A stretch of 64,000 nucleotides of DNA from Epiperipatus broadwayi (GCA_028023455.1 JAQFVV010000184.1:2046001-2110000); one strand, 5' to 3'; positions 1 to 11,418 are shown, numbered from the stretch's first letter. Numbers and translations are program-made. Notes: a model not told the origin generated them from the letters alone.

Positions 1-862
1 TATTTGATGATTTTTAATAAAAGACAAAGACAAATGAATTGGTTTATTAATGATATTAATAAAATGGAAGAGAATATAAAGTTTACAGTTGAGAAGGAGG
101 AAAATAATGAAATTACATATCTGGATATAATGTTTCAAAAGAAAGTGATAGACAAAAAATGGTATATTCAGACAAATATTTATAAGAACAATATTGGTAA
201 CAAAATAACAAGTTCGTTTTCCAACACTGAAAACAAATATAAAATTAGTTGTATATATTCAACAATATACAGGGCTGCAATGTATTGTTCAAGGAAAGAA
301 GACTATATTAAACAAAAAAATTTAATAAGCAATAAGTTAAAAAAGAGTGGTTTCCCTGTACATATAATTAAAAGAAGTATTGAAAAAAGTGAGTTTAAAA
401 TAAATGAAAATGAAAAGAGTGAAGGAAAAAACAACGGTGAGAAGATATATAGGAATAAAAACAAATAATAATATTATAGTGAATAAGTTTAACAAAATTG
501 TAAAGATTAATAAAAAATGCAAAAGAATAATTACTACAAAAATAGTTAGTAAAAAAAGAGATAACCTATTAAATTTGATACATAAAGAAATAATTAATGG
601 AGTTTATGTGATAAAATGCAAACAATGTCTAGATAGTGGGATTGATAAATATGTGAGAGAAACAAAAAATTCTATAAAAACAAAATCAAAACATGTCAGA
701 TAATAAATCACCAATATATATATATATATATGAAAGACACAGGACACACATTCACAGAGTTCAATAAAAATGAGGTTACATACAGAAAATATTAAAGAAA
801 GAAAAATAAAAGAAATAATACTAATAAAAAAGATAAAACCAAAATTTAATAGAGATTCGGAG
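1..862 (+). pseudogene. Penelope-like element A: C-terminal RT plus GIY-YIG remnant
   Basis: The element enters from the left edge. Positions 4-468 read as the C-terminal thumb of a Penelope-type reverse transcriptase: NIKFTVEKEENNEITYLDI, then a YIQTNIYKNN stretch, IYRAAMYCSRKEDY and KSGFPVHIIKRSI, in the usual order. A frame change follows. Positions 404-703 then carry a GIY-YIG endonuclease start (NGVYVIKCKQC, then KYVRETKNSIKTK). A further broken piece to about 862 resembles the end of the same domain (TGHTFTEFN, then RKKNKRNN). Penelope elements pair RT with a GIY-YIG nuclease; this copy has frameshifts and stops. Inverted relatives lie at 20.5-21.1 and 24.8-25.4 kb. Confidence 0.8.
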
Positions 863-1838
863 ATTAGAATGAGATTGGTATAGATGTAGTTATTATATAG
901 AAATAAATATATAAAGAGAAAATTATTTATAAATTAATTAGGAATTGTAAAAAATGATTAAGTTAAATAGGAGTATAAACATGAGTATAATTATAAATAT
1001 TACATATTAGAAAAAACTTACCATAATATTTACATATAAAGCAGTATAATATAAATTTATAAAAGTATATAGTAATAATAAAAGTTAAAGTGTATAATAT
1101 ATATAAATAGAATTGTATATATATATATATTTAGTTTCAATATATGTCATAGAGGGAGCTAGGATAAAAGAAAGAAAAGAAGCATGCAGAGAATATAAGT
1201 GTGCTATTAAGAACAAGGAAAGTGAAAAAGATATTAATGCTAAATGGAAAAAGTACTTAGAAAAGAAGAAGTTGGCTAAAACAGATAATTATAGCGAGAG
1301 AATGAAATTGAATAATAAATTATTGGAGGATATTAATAAAAGTGGAAGAGATGGGAGTAAAAAATTTTGGAATAACATTAAAAGAAGAAATGTAGGGGGG
1401 AGAGATAGTATTACTAGATGATGAAGGAATAGAGTATAGCTTTAGAGAAGATTAAGAGAGAATCTTAAATAGATATGTAACGGATATAGAAAAAATGTTA
1501 GATATGAGGGATAGAGTGATAGAAAACATGAAAGCATATAATAATGGGAATATTAGGTTTATAATAAAATGAACTGAATGAGGTAGAGAAGAAATTGATA
1601 AGTGGAAAAGCAAGAGGTTTAGATGGATTGGTAGCAAAGATGGTAATAAATTTAGGATATAGGGCAAAAGTAGTTATTATCTTGTTTTAATAAGATGGCA
1701 CAGAATAGAGTTTTTCAGAGTAGTTGGAGTAATACAAGAGTAAGATTATTATTTAAAGGAAAGGGTAAGGATCATAGAAAGTTAAATAATTATAGACCAA
1801 TGGCAATAATATCAGTTTTATAAAGAGTTTTCTCATAT

Positions 1839-2630
1839 ATGGTGGCTAGAAGAGTTGTAAAATGGATGGAAGGGAATAATGTAGTGGGGGAAATGCAAGG
1901 AGGTATTAGATTAGATAGGCATATAGGAGATGGTTTATTTGTAGTTACACAACTTATGGATATGAGTAGGAATTCAGGTAGACAGTTATATATAAGTTTT
2001 AAAGATATAGAGAAGGCATATGATAAGAGTAAATAGAAATAGATTATGGATAAGTTTAGCAAATTTGGGAATGGATGAAGCTTTAGTGGATATTATTAAA
2101 AAATTATATAAAAATAATTACTATATATATCAATTAGGAAATATAGAATCAGTTAAAGTTAAAAATGGGGTGGGACTAAGGCAAGGATGCCCTATGTCAC
2201 CTATTTTGTTTGTGTTATATTTGAGTGAAATGGAAAGAGCAATAGCAAGATTAGGAAGAGGGATAGAGATACTGTTAATAGGTAGTAAGGGAGTATATGT
2301 TTTGTTAGGTCTTTTTTTTTTGCGGATATATTTTTGTGTGCAGAAAAAAGAGAAGATATGGAAGTTATGCTGAGGACATGTGCAATGGTGGGTAAAGAGA
2401 TGGGGATTAAATTTAGTGAAGAAAAATCAAATATAATGATGGTTAATACCGGGGAAAGAGAAGATGTAGAATTTTTATTGGGAGATATTAAGTTAAGTGT
2501 GGTGAATAGATATAGTTATTTGGGAATTATTTTAAGTAATCAAAAAAATTGTTTGGATGAATGGGAGAAAAAATTGATAAATAAAGCAAAGAAAGGGGTT
2601 GATAAAGAAATTAACAGTGTTTTCATATAA
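1839..2630 (+). pseudogene. LINE reverse transcriptase core, frameshifted
   Basis: The RT motifs are readable in pieces. 1839-2036 ends YISFKDIEKAYDK, which is motif A with the first catalytic Asp. 2020-2373, in another frame, has GVGLRQGCPMSPILF (motif B). After a run of nine T near 2312-2320 the frame changes again. The catalytic box reads FADIF at 2319-2333, with one Asp where FADD is expected; ED-EVMLRTC and FSEEKSNIMM follow. A stop and frame break also separate this part from 2655-3578. The enzyme would not be functional: the frame is broken at least twice and the YADD-type box lacks one acidic residue. Confidence 0.75.
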
Positions 2631-2654
2631 TAAATATGATATAGCTAGAATTAT

Positions 2655-3578
2655 ATGGGAGTTGCAGTAGCAGGGTTAACACATGGTAATGATGCATTAT
2701 GTGTTAGTAAAGGGGTATTAGATTACTTAGAAAAAGTACAAAGGAAAGTAGGAAGACATGCATTAGATGCAGATGTATGGACAGCAAGGGAGGCAATTCA
2801 AGGAGAAATGGGATGGTCAAGTTTTTATATGAGAGATGCAAAAAGAAAAATGAAAATGTTTGGTAGATTGCAGTTTATGGATAATAAAAGAATAGCCAAA
2901 ATAGTATTTAATTGGGTTACGAGTAAAGGGCAGGCAATAAAATGGTTGAGAAAGGTAATGTGGTATGCAAAAGATTTGGATAAAGAATTTATATCAGTAT
3001 ATTTGTACAAAAGATGGGATGATTGTGTTAGGAGGATTGTTGAGTGTTATAGTGGTAAGAAATGGGATAAAAGAATAGATTTATTAATAAAGAATAGGGA
3101 GTTAGAGAGATGGAGAAGTATGGAGAGTAAAAAGAATTTAAATATATATAGAAGTAAACAGAATATTAGGTGCGAGTTAATGTATGATAATAGTAAGGAA
3201 AGTAGTTTATTGTTTAAGGCTCGAACGGGATCTTTAGCAACAAGAGAATATATATGTAAATTGAAAAATATGGGTGATTTAGTCTGTAAATTGTGTAAGG
3301 AAGGAATAGAAAATATTAGGCATCTGTTAATTGAATGTAAATGCTTGAAAACAAAAAGGGTACATATAATGAAGTTATGGAAGAATAAATATGAAAAAAG
3401 TGATTATACAGAGAGTGGATTATTGATTTTTATGCTGGGTTTGGGAAAAGATAAGGGGGATTTAGATATAAAGGCCATAGAGTTGACAAAGATTATGTTG
3501 TGGAAATGGGCTGGAATATGGGGAATCTTAGAGTGGGGAATGGAAACTAAAGTGGCTAACAGGTTTCTCTGGGCATAA
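2655..3578 (+). pseudogene. LINE RT C-terminal domain with zinc-knuckle-like motif, open
   Basis: 307 residues without a stop, ending at a TAA that corresponds in position to the end of the LINE ORF in other copies. The segment begins within the RT thumb region (YLEKVQRKVGRHAL). It ends with a Cys/His motif CKLCKEGIENIRHLLIEC, the CxxC...H...C knuckle found near the C-terminus of several LINE polyproteins. The first Met at 2655 is unlikely to be a true start: the conserved protein is continuous with the RT upstream and the frame is only interrupted. Relatives of this part are found, damaged, at 25440-26240, 46290-47425 and 55668-55963. Confidence 0.75.
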
Positions 3579-3650
3579 TTGTTGAGAGATTCTTGAGTTC
3601 ATTTAAGGGGAAGCCACAATACATCATATCACATTTGAAAAAAAAAAAAT

Positions 3651-3985
3651 GTTTTTTTAAGAGATTAAAGTAAATTAGGTAAGTTCAAAGATTATAATGT
3701 TTTAGATATTAAAAAAATAATGACAAATATTATTTTTAACAGAAGAATGAGTAAGGAAATAATAGATGTTATATGATTTAAAAATTAAAAGAATATTAAT
3801 AAATGAATTACTGTTGAACTGACAATTATATAAATAAAAATTAAGTATTTTATTGCGGTGGAGTTAATAATCATAAAGTTTAAGTTTATAAGGAATAGAA
3901 GTAATTAGGAGGTTATTAAAAATAATAAGAATGAATAATATATTTGGATTAATAGTTTTTCTTGAATATATATGTATACAGTTAG
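3651..3985. other. AT-rich spacer after LINE copy 1
   Basis: No gene seen. The first part (ttaaagt, ggtaagtt, then attataat) resembles the sequence just after LINE copy 2 (26300-26350), so both LINE copies have a similar 3' flank. Confidence 0.4.
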
Positions 3986-4320
3986 GAATATACATATATA
4001 ATTTATATTTATTTTCTATTTATATTGTATATTTTATTTTATATTAACTGGATTATTTTATTTGGAATTGATTATTAATTTCAGTTTTATTAGGTTTTCT
4101 ATATATTTTATGTTGTTTTTAATTTTTTATTGATTACATTTTTATGGTATTATTTATATAGTTATGTATTTTATTTTGTTCATTATATCAAGACTGCAGG
4201 ACAGTCATGTATATATGTACACATAAAGAGTTTGCTAAAAAGTTTTCGAAGTGGTTTGGATAAATTGTATTTACAATACAAGTATATGTAGTTTTTTTAT
4301 AATGCTAAACTTTAAATAAA
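3986..4320 (+). repeat. Penelope-type terminal repeat (degenerate)
   Basis: Pyrimidine-rich sequence leading to tcattatatca, agactgcaggacagtc (4191-4206) and a tail gtacacataaagag followed by gtttggataaattg. The same order occurs at 21141-21330 and 26340-26600. In other copies the core reads CTGAWGA, a short stem, then GAAAC. Here the CTGA part is lost. It probably belongs to the PLE that starts at 1. Confidence 0.55.
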
Positions 4321-4949
4321 TCTTTAATATTATCAAGAGCTTCAATATTGTAAAAAAATTAAATATTTTGCAAGATAAGTGTTTTTCTGGGTAATCTATT
4401 TGCTGACTATATTAGTTTAAAACAACATTTCATATCATTATGGTGTAAAAAACAACTATATAACTATCTCAATGCAGTATATTTTATTTTTTAATTACAA
4501 AGCATGTTATTAAAAATCAATTTAAATAAGAACATTGAAATTGGATTTAAAAAAAGGTGATCCTATCTAATATGTATTTAACATTGTAATATTTGTTTAA
4601 ACACAATATGAAGTGTAAATGCATGAAGTAACAATTTTCACACTTTAAAAACGAAATGTGTCACATAAAGATAATTGTTAAAAAAATTGTATTGCTAAAT
4701 GCTGTAAGTAGAGTATAATAAGTTCCAGCACAGTAAAAAACGCTACTGATTTTCCTGAGAAATGCCTGGACCATTTTTTTTTTGCATTACTATAACTGAT
4801 ATTAATATTCAAGATATAGGAGAGATAATCAAAAAGTACAATTAATATTGCTGCAAAGTATCATCCAATGAATGCATAGAATCTTAATAATAATGTGTGA
4901 TAGGTTTCAATTTATTTGGTGCAGTCAATCAGTTTAAAGCTATGGGTTA
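4321..4949. other. AT-rich interval, nothing recognised
   Basis: No open frame or repeat that I could identify on either strand. It may include the 5' part of the mariner remnant that follows. Confidence 0.3.
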
Positions 4950-5860
4950 AAAGAAAATGTTTTTTAAAAGATATAAATCATAGAACTCGAACCATGCATT
5001 GTTATACAATTTTGTTTCAAACTTCAAAAGAGTGATAAAGAAATACATGAAATATTAAAAATAGTTTATGGCGTGTAAAGACAACTAAGATAATTTACAA
5101 ATGTTCAAGTGATTTAATAAAGATTGTTAATTGACTGAAAGCAACGACATATCAGATCTTCAATATCAAAAATGAAGAAAATGTTTTTTAAAAAAAAAGC
5201 AAAAAATTTTTTTGATCAGATAGGCTTTCTGTTCAAAACATTTTAACAAATTTGAAAATGAGGCATGTGAGAACGAATTTTTTTCCATGCTTTTTGATGG
5301 CCAAACAAAAGCAGTAACTTCTGTGAATTTCATTGTAGCTGCATGATCATATTTTGTTCATGGTTATAATTTTGAAATCAAATTCAGACTTCTCAATGAA
5401 AATCAATACTCCAATGCAAAAAAAAAAAAATGCATCAATCAAGATCCAATATCAAGTTGATGTTGACTGATTTTTAAAAACTATGATGGCATTGTGTGAG
5501 GTGATTTTGTACTTAGGAATTATAAGAGCTTATTAAAGGACTTAAGAAATGACGAGCAATATAAAAATACTCGAGAAATAAGCAAATAATTTAATCCATC
5601 ATCATGACTACATTTCATGTCACATATCACTTCTGATATGGGAATTTTTGTCAAATAAAAACATTATTGTATATCCTCATCTATCTTATTCAATGGATTT
5701 GGCATCATGCAATATGAAGCTACTCCCCAAAATCAAAATGACTATGAAAGGTAAAGTATTGCTTCAGAAAGTGGTAAGAATGATGGTAACACATGCTTGA
5801 AGCAAAGGGAAATATTTTGAGGGGGATTAATTGTAATCCGTCTTTTACTGTAATAATTTT
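4950..5860 (+). pseudogene. Decayed mariner-family transposase
   Basis: Pieces of a mariner transposase can be read in changing frames. Near 5030-5065 is KEIHEILKIVYG, the N-terminal helix-turn-helix region. Near 5150-5185 is a piece like SISKNEEN. Near 5460-5560 is NYDGIV-GDFVL, the region before the second catalytic Asp. Near 5590-5750 are HHDY..SCH, then NIIVYPHLSYSMDLASC and KIKMTMKG, matching the mariner HHDNAP...PYSPDLAPCDFFLFPKLK block. Near 5800-5825 is KGKYFEGD, a common mariner C-terminus. Stops and frameshifts are dense, so it is long dead. Terminal inverted repeats were not identified. Confidence 0.65.
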
Positions 5861-6127
5861 TATTTATTTAAACATTCACTGAACTTTTTGATTCCTCTCT
5901 TGTGTATATTTGTATTATTTTATAAAATAAAATTAGTTAAAATTTATCTTGCCCCCTTCTTGTTGTAGGCAACTTATGATGAACCTAAAAAAATAACAAA
6001 TATACATCTATAATATTAACCGCAATAATAAAATTGTTTCATTCTTAAGACAATGCTCATCTAACACACACATTCACACCAACTGAAATATTAAAATTTT
6101 AAAATCAACATTTTTAACAATATTTAC

Positions 6128-6283
6128 CCTGGCAAATCTCCTTAAAAAGCAGTAGGATAATGGAATACCAAGTTCAAAATTAAGAGCCTGTAAAACATCC
6201 CTTTCTAATTCCAGCAATGATTCTTTATTATATGCATCATCACAAATGTATAGAAAATCTTCTATTGATGGTGGTACTCGTTC
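6128..6283 (-). CDS. CCNB3: Cyclin B3 exon, end of first and start of second cyclin fold
   Basis: 52 codons in phase 0, acceptor aatag|GA at 6286-6284 and donor AGG|gtaaat at 6127-6126. It begins ERVPPSIEDFLYICDDAY, which with the previous exon's AAKYD restores the AAKYDER-PP motif of B3 cyclins, including the typical DDFLYICDDAY-like segment. It ends IPLSYCFLRRFAR, the conserved start of the C-terminal cyclin fold. The rest of that fold should be encoded by exon(s) on the minus strand below 6128. I found no convincing candidate between 1 and 6127, which is filled with transposon sequence, so it is probably outside the window. Confidence 0.95.
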
Positions 6284-6792
6284 CTATTTTTTTTTTATAA
6301 AAAGCAACAAACATATATATTAATATTAAAATAATTTTATCTGGATATATTATGACTAGTAATTATATATTCTCATTATAATCAAGTATAGATAAATTTA
6401 CTTATCATCATGTCATCATTAGTTATTGATCGAAAGAGATGCCACACTTCAAATAATACCCTTTTTTTTTTTAAGAGTTTCTGTCTGCTGCCATACTTCT
6501 TAAATATGCAGTGATCAGCAATCATTTTTTCTACTTCTTTTCCTCATTGCTCCAGAACTATCTAGAATAATTCCTCTGCCTCTAGCTTCACTTTCTCCTT
6601 ATGCTTTCTTAAATATTTTTCACTTAATCTTATCAAGTTTTTACATTATAAATCACATTTTTCTGATATACCCTTTTCATCTTCTTTCAAGTCTACATTT
6701 CTAACCCCTCCAATCTTTTCTCATTTTTCCTAATTATCGAGATTTATTCCATATAAAGCCAAACTTCAAATAAAACATTTAACAAGTCTTCT
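6284..6792. other. Intron sequence, no gene
   Basis: Part of the 4.1-kb intron. 6450-6780 is pyrimidine-rich on the plus strand (purine-rich on the minus), like decayed LINE coding sequence, but no motif could be confirmed. Confidence 0.3.
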
Positions 6793-7706
6793 TAGATCTA
6801 ATTTCAATAAGCCATAAAATAACTTATTATCCTTATAAAGTCCAATTAGCCATTACAATTCTAATTTGTCACCATTTCCAATGTAAATAACATTTGAAAG
6901 CATTAACCCACTATTATGTATTCATGATAGAATTAAACCAAACTATGTCAGATAAAATTTAACAATTTATAGTTTTAGGTTTACTCTACTATTATACATC
7001 ATTACTTGTAAGAGTGATACCCATTGCATAGTAATAAAGATTTATGGTGGTTAATATTCAATGAAGAATGAAGTGTTAATAAAAGTTGAAACATTAATGA
7101 TTGCTAATTCAGTTACTCTGATCATTATAGACGTATTTCATTTTATCTTTATTTTGAGATTGTAGTTACAATCCTATGAATGTTTAGGCCTGATGTAAAT
7201 ATCTGTTTGATCTGGTTTCACTGCAGTTTTCGTAGCCAACTTAACAGTCTAGATCTAATTTCAATAAGTCATAAAATAACTTATTATCCTTATAAAGTCC
7301 AATTAGCCATTACAATTCTAATTTGTCACCATTTCCAATGTAAATAACATTTGAAAGCATTAACCCACTATTATGTATTCATGATAGAATTAAACCAAAC
7401 TATGTCAGATAAAATTTAACAATTTATAGTTTTAGGTTTACTCTACTATTATACATCATTACTTGTAAGAGTGATACCCATTGCATAGTAATAAAGATTT
7501 ATGGTGGTTAATATTCAATGAAGAATGAAGTGTTAATAAAAGTTGAAACATTAATAATTGCTAATTCAGTTACTCTGATCATTATAGACGTATTTCATTT
7601 TATCTTTATTTTGAGATTGTAGTTACAATCCTATGAATGTTTAGGCCTGATGTAAATATCTGTTTGATCTGGTTTCACTGCAGTTTTCGTAGCCAACTTA
7701 ACAATC
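6793..7706. repeat. 457-bp tandem duplication, about 99% identical
   Basis: Copy 1 is 6793-7249 and copy 2 is 7250-7706. By eye only about three substitutions separate them (aagccat/aagtcat near the start, ttaatga/ttaataa, and a g/a at the end). There is no coding content. The near identity implies a recent duplication inside the cyclin B3 intron, or an assembly artefact. Confidence 0.9.
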
Positions 7707-8344
7707 ATTGTTGTCATTTCCACACAATCTTCATAGCTGTTTTAAAAAGCTGACCTGTTTATAAAAAACCATGAAAGACATTATAATTTAATTAATCAGC
7801 TTATGTTTTGAGTAGTTTGACATGTCATTGGCTAGTCATTTCAATCCAATTATTTTTCCAGAAAATCACTACATCTACTCTCTAAATCTGTTTCATTTCA
7901 TTTAGAATCATTTCTCATCACCACCTTTCATTGCTTCTATTTGCATTTGTTTTCAAACCAAACTTTACTTAATAATTTGTTATTCTTATCATTTTCTCCA
8001 AAAAATATATTATCAGCAAACAAGATGTTAATTCTGTTTATCAAATAATATTCATTTACCAATGTAAATCATGTGATAATTAAGTATATTTAATTAATAG
8101 ATGAACTGCTCTCTAATAACATGTTAACTTTTTGCAGTAAGAAAATGATCATTTCCTAATATATTTTAAATCTTTTTATAATTATCCTTGTACAACAAGT
8201 GGAAGAGCAACCTTAAACAATCCTATATATTTTAAAGTGAAGTGATTTTTGAAATGACAGATATTAATTTTTCAGGATAGAGATATTTCACTGATTTTTA
8301 AAACTGTAACAGACAAAGATCATATACAGTAGAGCTCATAAACC
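7707..8344. other. Intron sequence, nothing recognised
   Basis: AT-rich, no gene, RNA or clear repeat seen on either strand. Confidence 0.3.
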
Positions 8345-9587
8345 AAAGAAATTTTATTAATATATATAATTATGTACAGCATTCCCAGCCCAAAAAAAAA
8401 CAGCTATTGACATATTGCAAAATTTTTACAAATTTTACTATTTTTTTTTTTTGAAGGAAAATTGGCTGTGTGAATATCATAAAATTTGCAAATCTTAAGT
8501 GTTTTTTTTGTTGTTGTTTGTTTATTTACATTTTTCTTTGTATCATGTAGTTATATACAGCATACTTCACGGCTACACTGTATATATATATATGTGTGTG
8601 TGTGTAATAATATTATGATTCGATGTCTGTATTTTTAAAGTAATATACGTAATTATATAACTGAATATTTGTAAATACAGTAACTAAATAATTAAACAAT
8701 TTTATCCACTTAGGAGCGCTTTCGATTATCCCAGTAATCTGTGTCAACTAAAGCTTTGAAATGCTAACTTTCCCACAATTCCGTGATCTTAACGTTTGCT
8801 GCTTGCCTGTTAATTAAGTCATGTTTATATTTGTATATTAGCATAGCTTCCTTTATTTTTCTTTTATTGTTATTTTTTTCAATTTGCAATATTTTTACAC
8901 TGTTAAAATTGAAGTCAAAACCATAAATACATGATTTACTATGGTCATAAAAAACAGATGCTGAAATATTATTATCTACTATGCAATTTTGTTTCGATTT
9001 CTGAACATGTTTTAATAATAGCAAGTGTTCTTTGGTTCTTTTTCCAACGTACATCTAGATTCACCTATAAATTTACTGCCACACCTACATATCCATTTAT
9101 AAATGACACAATTTTTATTTATAAATGAGGTTTTACCTTTGGAGTTATTTATTAATTTGTTTAATGTAGGAGGTGTGTAAAATGCAATATCACATATATC
9201 TTTATAAATTTTCCTTATAAACTTTACTTGATAATTTGAAATATATGGGATTGATATCCATATTTTTTTATTAGCAGGAGAATCAATATTATTATTAAAA
9301 TTTTTATTTTTTATATTTTGTATTAAAATCTCTAATAACATTATATATGTGATTATAACTGTAGCCAACATTTAACAATTCATTCGAATATATTTCAATA
9401 TTTTTGCCTTTATCTGATATTTGCAAAGACTATTATTTCTAAATAAGAAGGACTTCAAACCTGCCATTTTGTGTGACATTGCCTCTTTTGATTTATATGG
9501 AATATAACCTCTTTTTACTACTGGTTTAATGGTCATACAGTAATCCAGCATGCATTGATTTCTAGTTTTACACACACACACACACAT
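8345..9587 (-). pseudogene. Penelope-like element D (second family): RT end plus GIY-YIG
   Basis: On the minus strand from 9587 downward. 9587-9372 reads like the end of a Penelope RT (KMAGLKSFLFRNNSLCKYQIK). 9371-9012 carries the RT-to-nuclease linker KKIWISIPYISNYQVKFIRKIY and the GIY-YIG start CVIYKWICRCGSKFIGES. 9054-8764, in another frame, holds the rest of the nuclease domain (HSKSCIYGFDFNFNSVKIL, NNKRKIKEAMLIYKYK). 8763-8345 is the 3' untranslated part, repeated in a fragment at 63715-63900. The nuclease motif CRCGSKFIGES is clearly different from CKQCLDSGIDKYVRET in element A, so the window has two PLE families. At least one frameshift and one stop break the frame. The element is in the same orientation as the cyclin gene. 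Confidence 0.8.
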
Positions 9588-9598
9588 ATATATATATA
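9571..9598. repeat. (CA)n(TA)n microsatellite
   Basis: A dinucleotide run at the 5' edge of PLE element D. Confidence 0.95.
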
Positions 9599-10362
9599 AT
9601 ACTGGAATTAATCACAATACTAACACATAAATAAATATCAGCTATAATTAGTTTAAAATAGCATATTCAGTTAAAATTTAAAAATCAAAATCTCTTTAAA
9701 ATCACACAATATTAACATTGCAATACTCTGTGTATATTTGCATAATTAAAATAATTTGGTTAATAAATTATCCATCACATTTATAAAATATGCCTCTTTG
9801 AATTTTTTTTTCTCAAATTATTTTCCACATGTAACTGGAGATGGCAGACATGCCACAAACTACCTATAGTTATTATTCATTAATCTGTTGATACCCTGAA
9901 AATTATAGTTAATTTTAGTGTTGGGTTTTAATATCTTTATGGGACATCTATCTGCCATTTGTTTTGAATTTGAATCTAGATCAGATAAAACTTAAAAAAA
10001 AAAAAAATTCAGATTCTAATCAGATTTAGGATTTTTCTTTCCAGAATCTAGCTATAATCAATTCATATATTTCAAGTTATAAGATATCCCATGTCAAATT
10101 AAGTTTTCTTTTAATCACTGGATCTATATTTGTCACAAAAAATATAACAATAAAATTTCACCTCATACTGTACTTAAAAATAAAAAATTCAAGTTCAAAA
10201 TCAATAAAAATTACTATTCTAATTATTCAAGCCAAATGACTGCAGTATAAAAGAAATTAAGATATATTACAATGATTTTGCTAAATTTATTACTAATTAA
10301 ATAACAATTAATAATAAATACCTAAGTTTATAAAATAATCTAAAAAACATTTTCCCACTTAC
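9599..10362. other. Intron sequence downstream of the cyclin-box exon
   Basis: AT-rich. No gene or repeat recognised apart from poly(A)/(T) runs. Confidence 0.3.
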
Positions 10363-10593
10363 ATCATATTTGGCAGCAATAAACATAGCCGTTGTTCCCA
10401 CAAGTTGTAACATTTCCTTAGGAACATCAACTCGGTCAAGGAAGCGATCCACAATTTTGACAGCCAGATACAACGTTTCATGATTAAGTTCAAAACTTTC
10501 CTGGACTTCAACCATCCAGTCAATCAGAATAGAACGCATACATCGAGTAATCTCTGTTTGTCTATCTATGTACTTGCCAATTACAAATTTTTT
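10363..10593 (-). CDS. CCNB3: Cyclin B3 exon, core of the N-terminal cyclin box
   Basis: This is the most recognisable exon: 77 codons, phase 0 at both ends, acceptor ttttaag|AA and donor GAT|gtaagt. It holds the cyclin-box signature MRSILIDWMVEVQ (exon residues about 19-31), which forms the hydrophobic patch and kinase-binding face. Then come FELNHETLYLAVKIVDRFL and MLQLVGTTAMFIAAKYD, the second to fourth helices of the fold. The partner should be Cdk1 or Cdk2. The continuous open frame here runs from 10608 to 10297, but the conserved peptide starts at the splice acceptor and stops at the donor. The in-frame ATG at 10606-10608 is intronic and not a start. The ESFELNHETLYLAVK match separates B3 from B1/B2. 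Confidence 0.97.
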
Positions 10594-10733
10594 CTTAAAA
10601 GTATACACACAAATTCAAATGTGTAAAAAAAAAAAAAATTTATAATAATAATTACACATATTAAACATTAAATTATTAAAAATAACTAACCTTACTATCA
10701 TGAATTCAATAAAGATTTTATAATTATTACAAG

Positions 10734-10739
<6 letters not shown>

Positions 10740-10764
<25 letters not shown>
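10740..10764. repeat. (TA)n microsatellite
   Basis: Uninterrupted TA run inside the 11.3-kb intron. Shorter ones occur throughout the window (for example 24707-24725). Confidence 0.95.
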
Positions 10765-10978
10765 TGGGATTGAAATAAATTTATCCATATTATAAGTTAT
10801 GACTATGAAAAAAATTGTAATATTCCAAAAGCAAACAAAGGTAATTTCAATTAATGTGCATGAATTCAATTAGCACGTTAATTAACTTTTAAAAAAAAGT
10901 TTAACATTGACCAATACGCCAAATATAAACATAAAAAATGAATTCTGATCACTTAATAATATAAACATGATATATATA

Positions 10979-11006
10979 TTGTAACGATATATAAATATGT
11001 CGTTAC
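10979..11006. repeat. Short palindrome with LTR-terminus-like TGTAACG/CGTTACA
   Basis: TGTAACGA, a 12-base AT spacer, then TCGTTACA. The LTR-like copies in this window end in CGTTAYAAT, so this could be a 5' LTR terminus or a leftover of two termini. The distance to the LTR end near 13786 (2.8 kb) is long for one LTR. Confidence 0.4.
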
Positions 11007-11418
11007 ATTAATTTAAAATAAAAACTTAAAAGTTCGCAAATAAAAGTAAAAAACTAAATGCTAAAATTAAAATGTTTGTTAAAGTATATACATTCGCACA
11101 GATGACAAACTTTAAAAATATTTTTTTTAAAAAAAAACAAATAAGTATTTGAACGTATTTTTTTTTATAAAAAAGTACAAGATTTAAAAATAAAAACAGG
11201 TATTAATTAATGTAATCTGTAAATGGAAATGATTGTTTATAAATTGTTTGAAAAGCAAGCTAGCCGTGGGCTCTTGTATAATTAAAATGATCTGATGAAA
11301 GATAGATAAGAAAATAAAAAGAAATTAGCTTGACCAATGGAAGCACCAAGCCTCAGCCCGGACCCGAACGAAAATTTGGATTAGTGACGTCTTTGTTCAG
11401 TCAATCCGTGTGGATTAA
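11007..11418. other. Intron sequence, no gene
   Basis: AT-rich, becoming more GC-rich after about 11340. Nothing coding recognised. Confidence 0.3.

Larger units (their letters stand above)
1113..3650 (+). mobile_element. Non-LTR retrotransposon (LINE), copy 1, longest in the window
   Basis: A 5'-truncated LINE. It has a basic linker (1113-1421: KERKEACREYKCAIKN, KKFWNNIKRR), broken sequence to 1838, RT motifs from 1839 to about 2630, and a long open C-terminal domain (2655-3578). It ends near 3650 in CATCA-like repeats and an A/T run. The same 3' part recurs at 25440-26290 (+), 46290-47425 (-) and 55668-55963 (-), so this is a multicopy family whose copies share one 3' end. PLE sequence lies on both sides (1-862 and 3986-4320), suggesting insertion into an older PLE. 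No endonuclease domain is visible, so I do not assign a clade. Confidence 0.8.

Noticed and set aside
1-6127. A further cyclin B3 exon (rest of the second cyclin fold)
   Set aside because: No minus-strand stretch matching the C-terminal cyclin fold with splice sites was found; the interval is filled by PLE, LINE and mariner remnants.
10594-10608. In-frame ATG upstream of the cyclin-box exon as a translation start
   Set aside because: It lies beyond the splice acceptor; the upstream exon at 21925-22117 ends in phase 0 with KERE, which joins KKFV as in cyclin B3.
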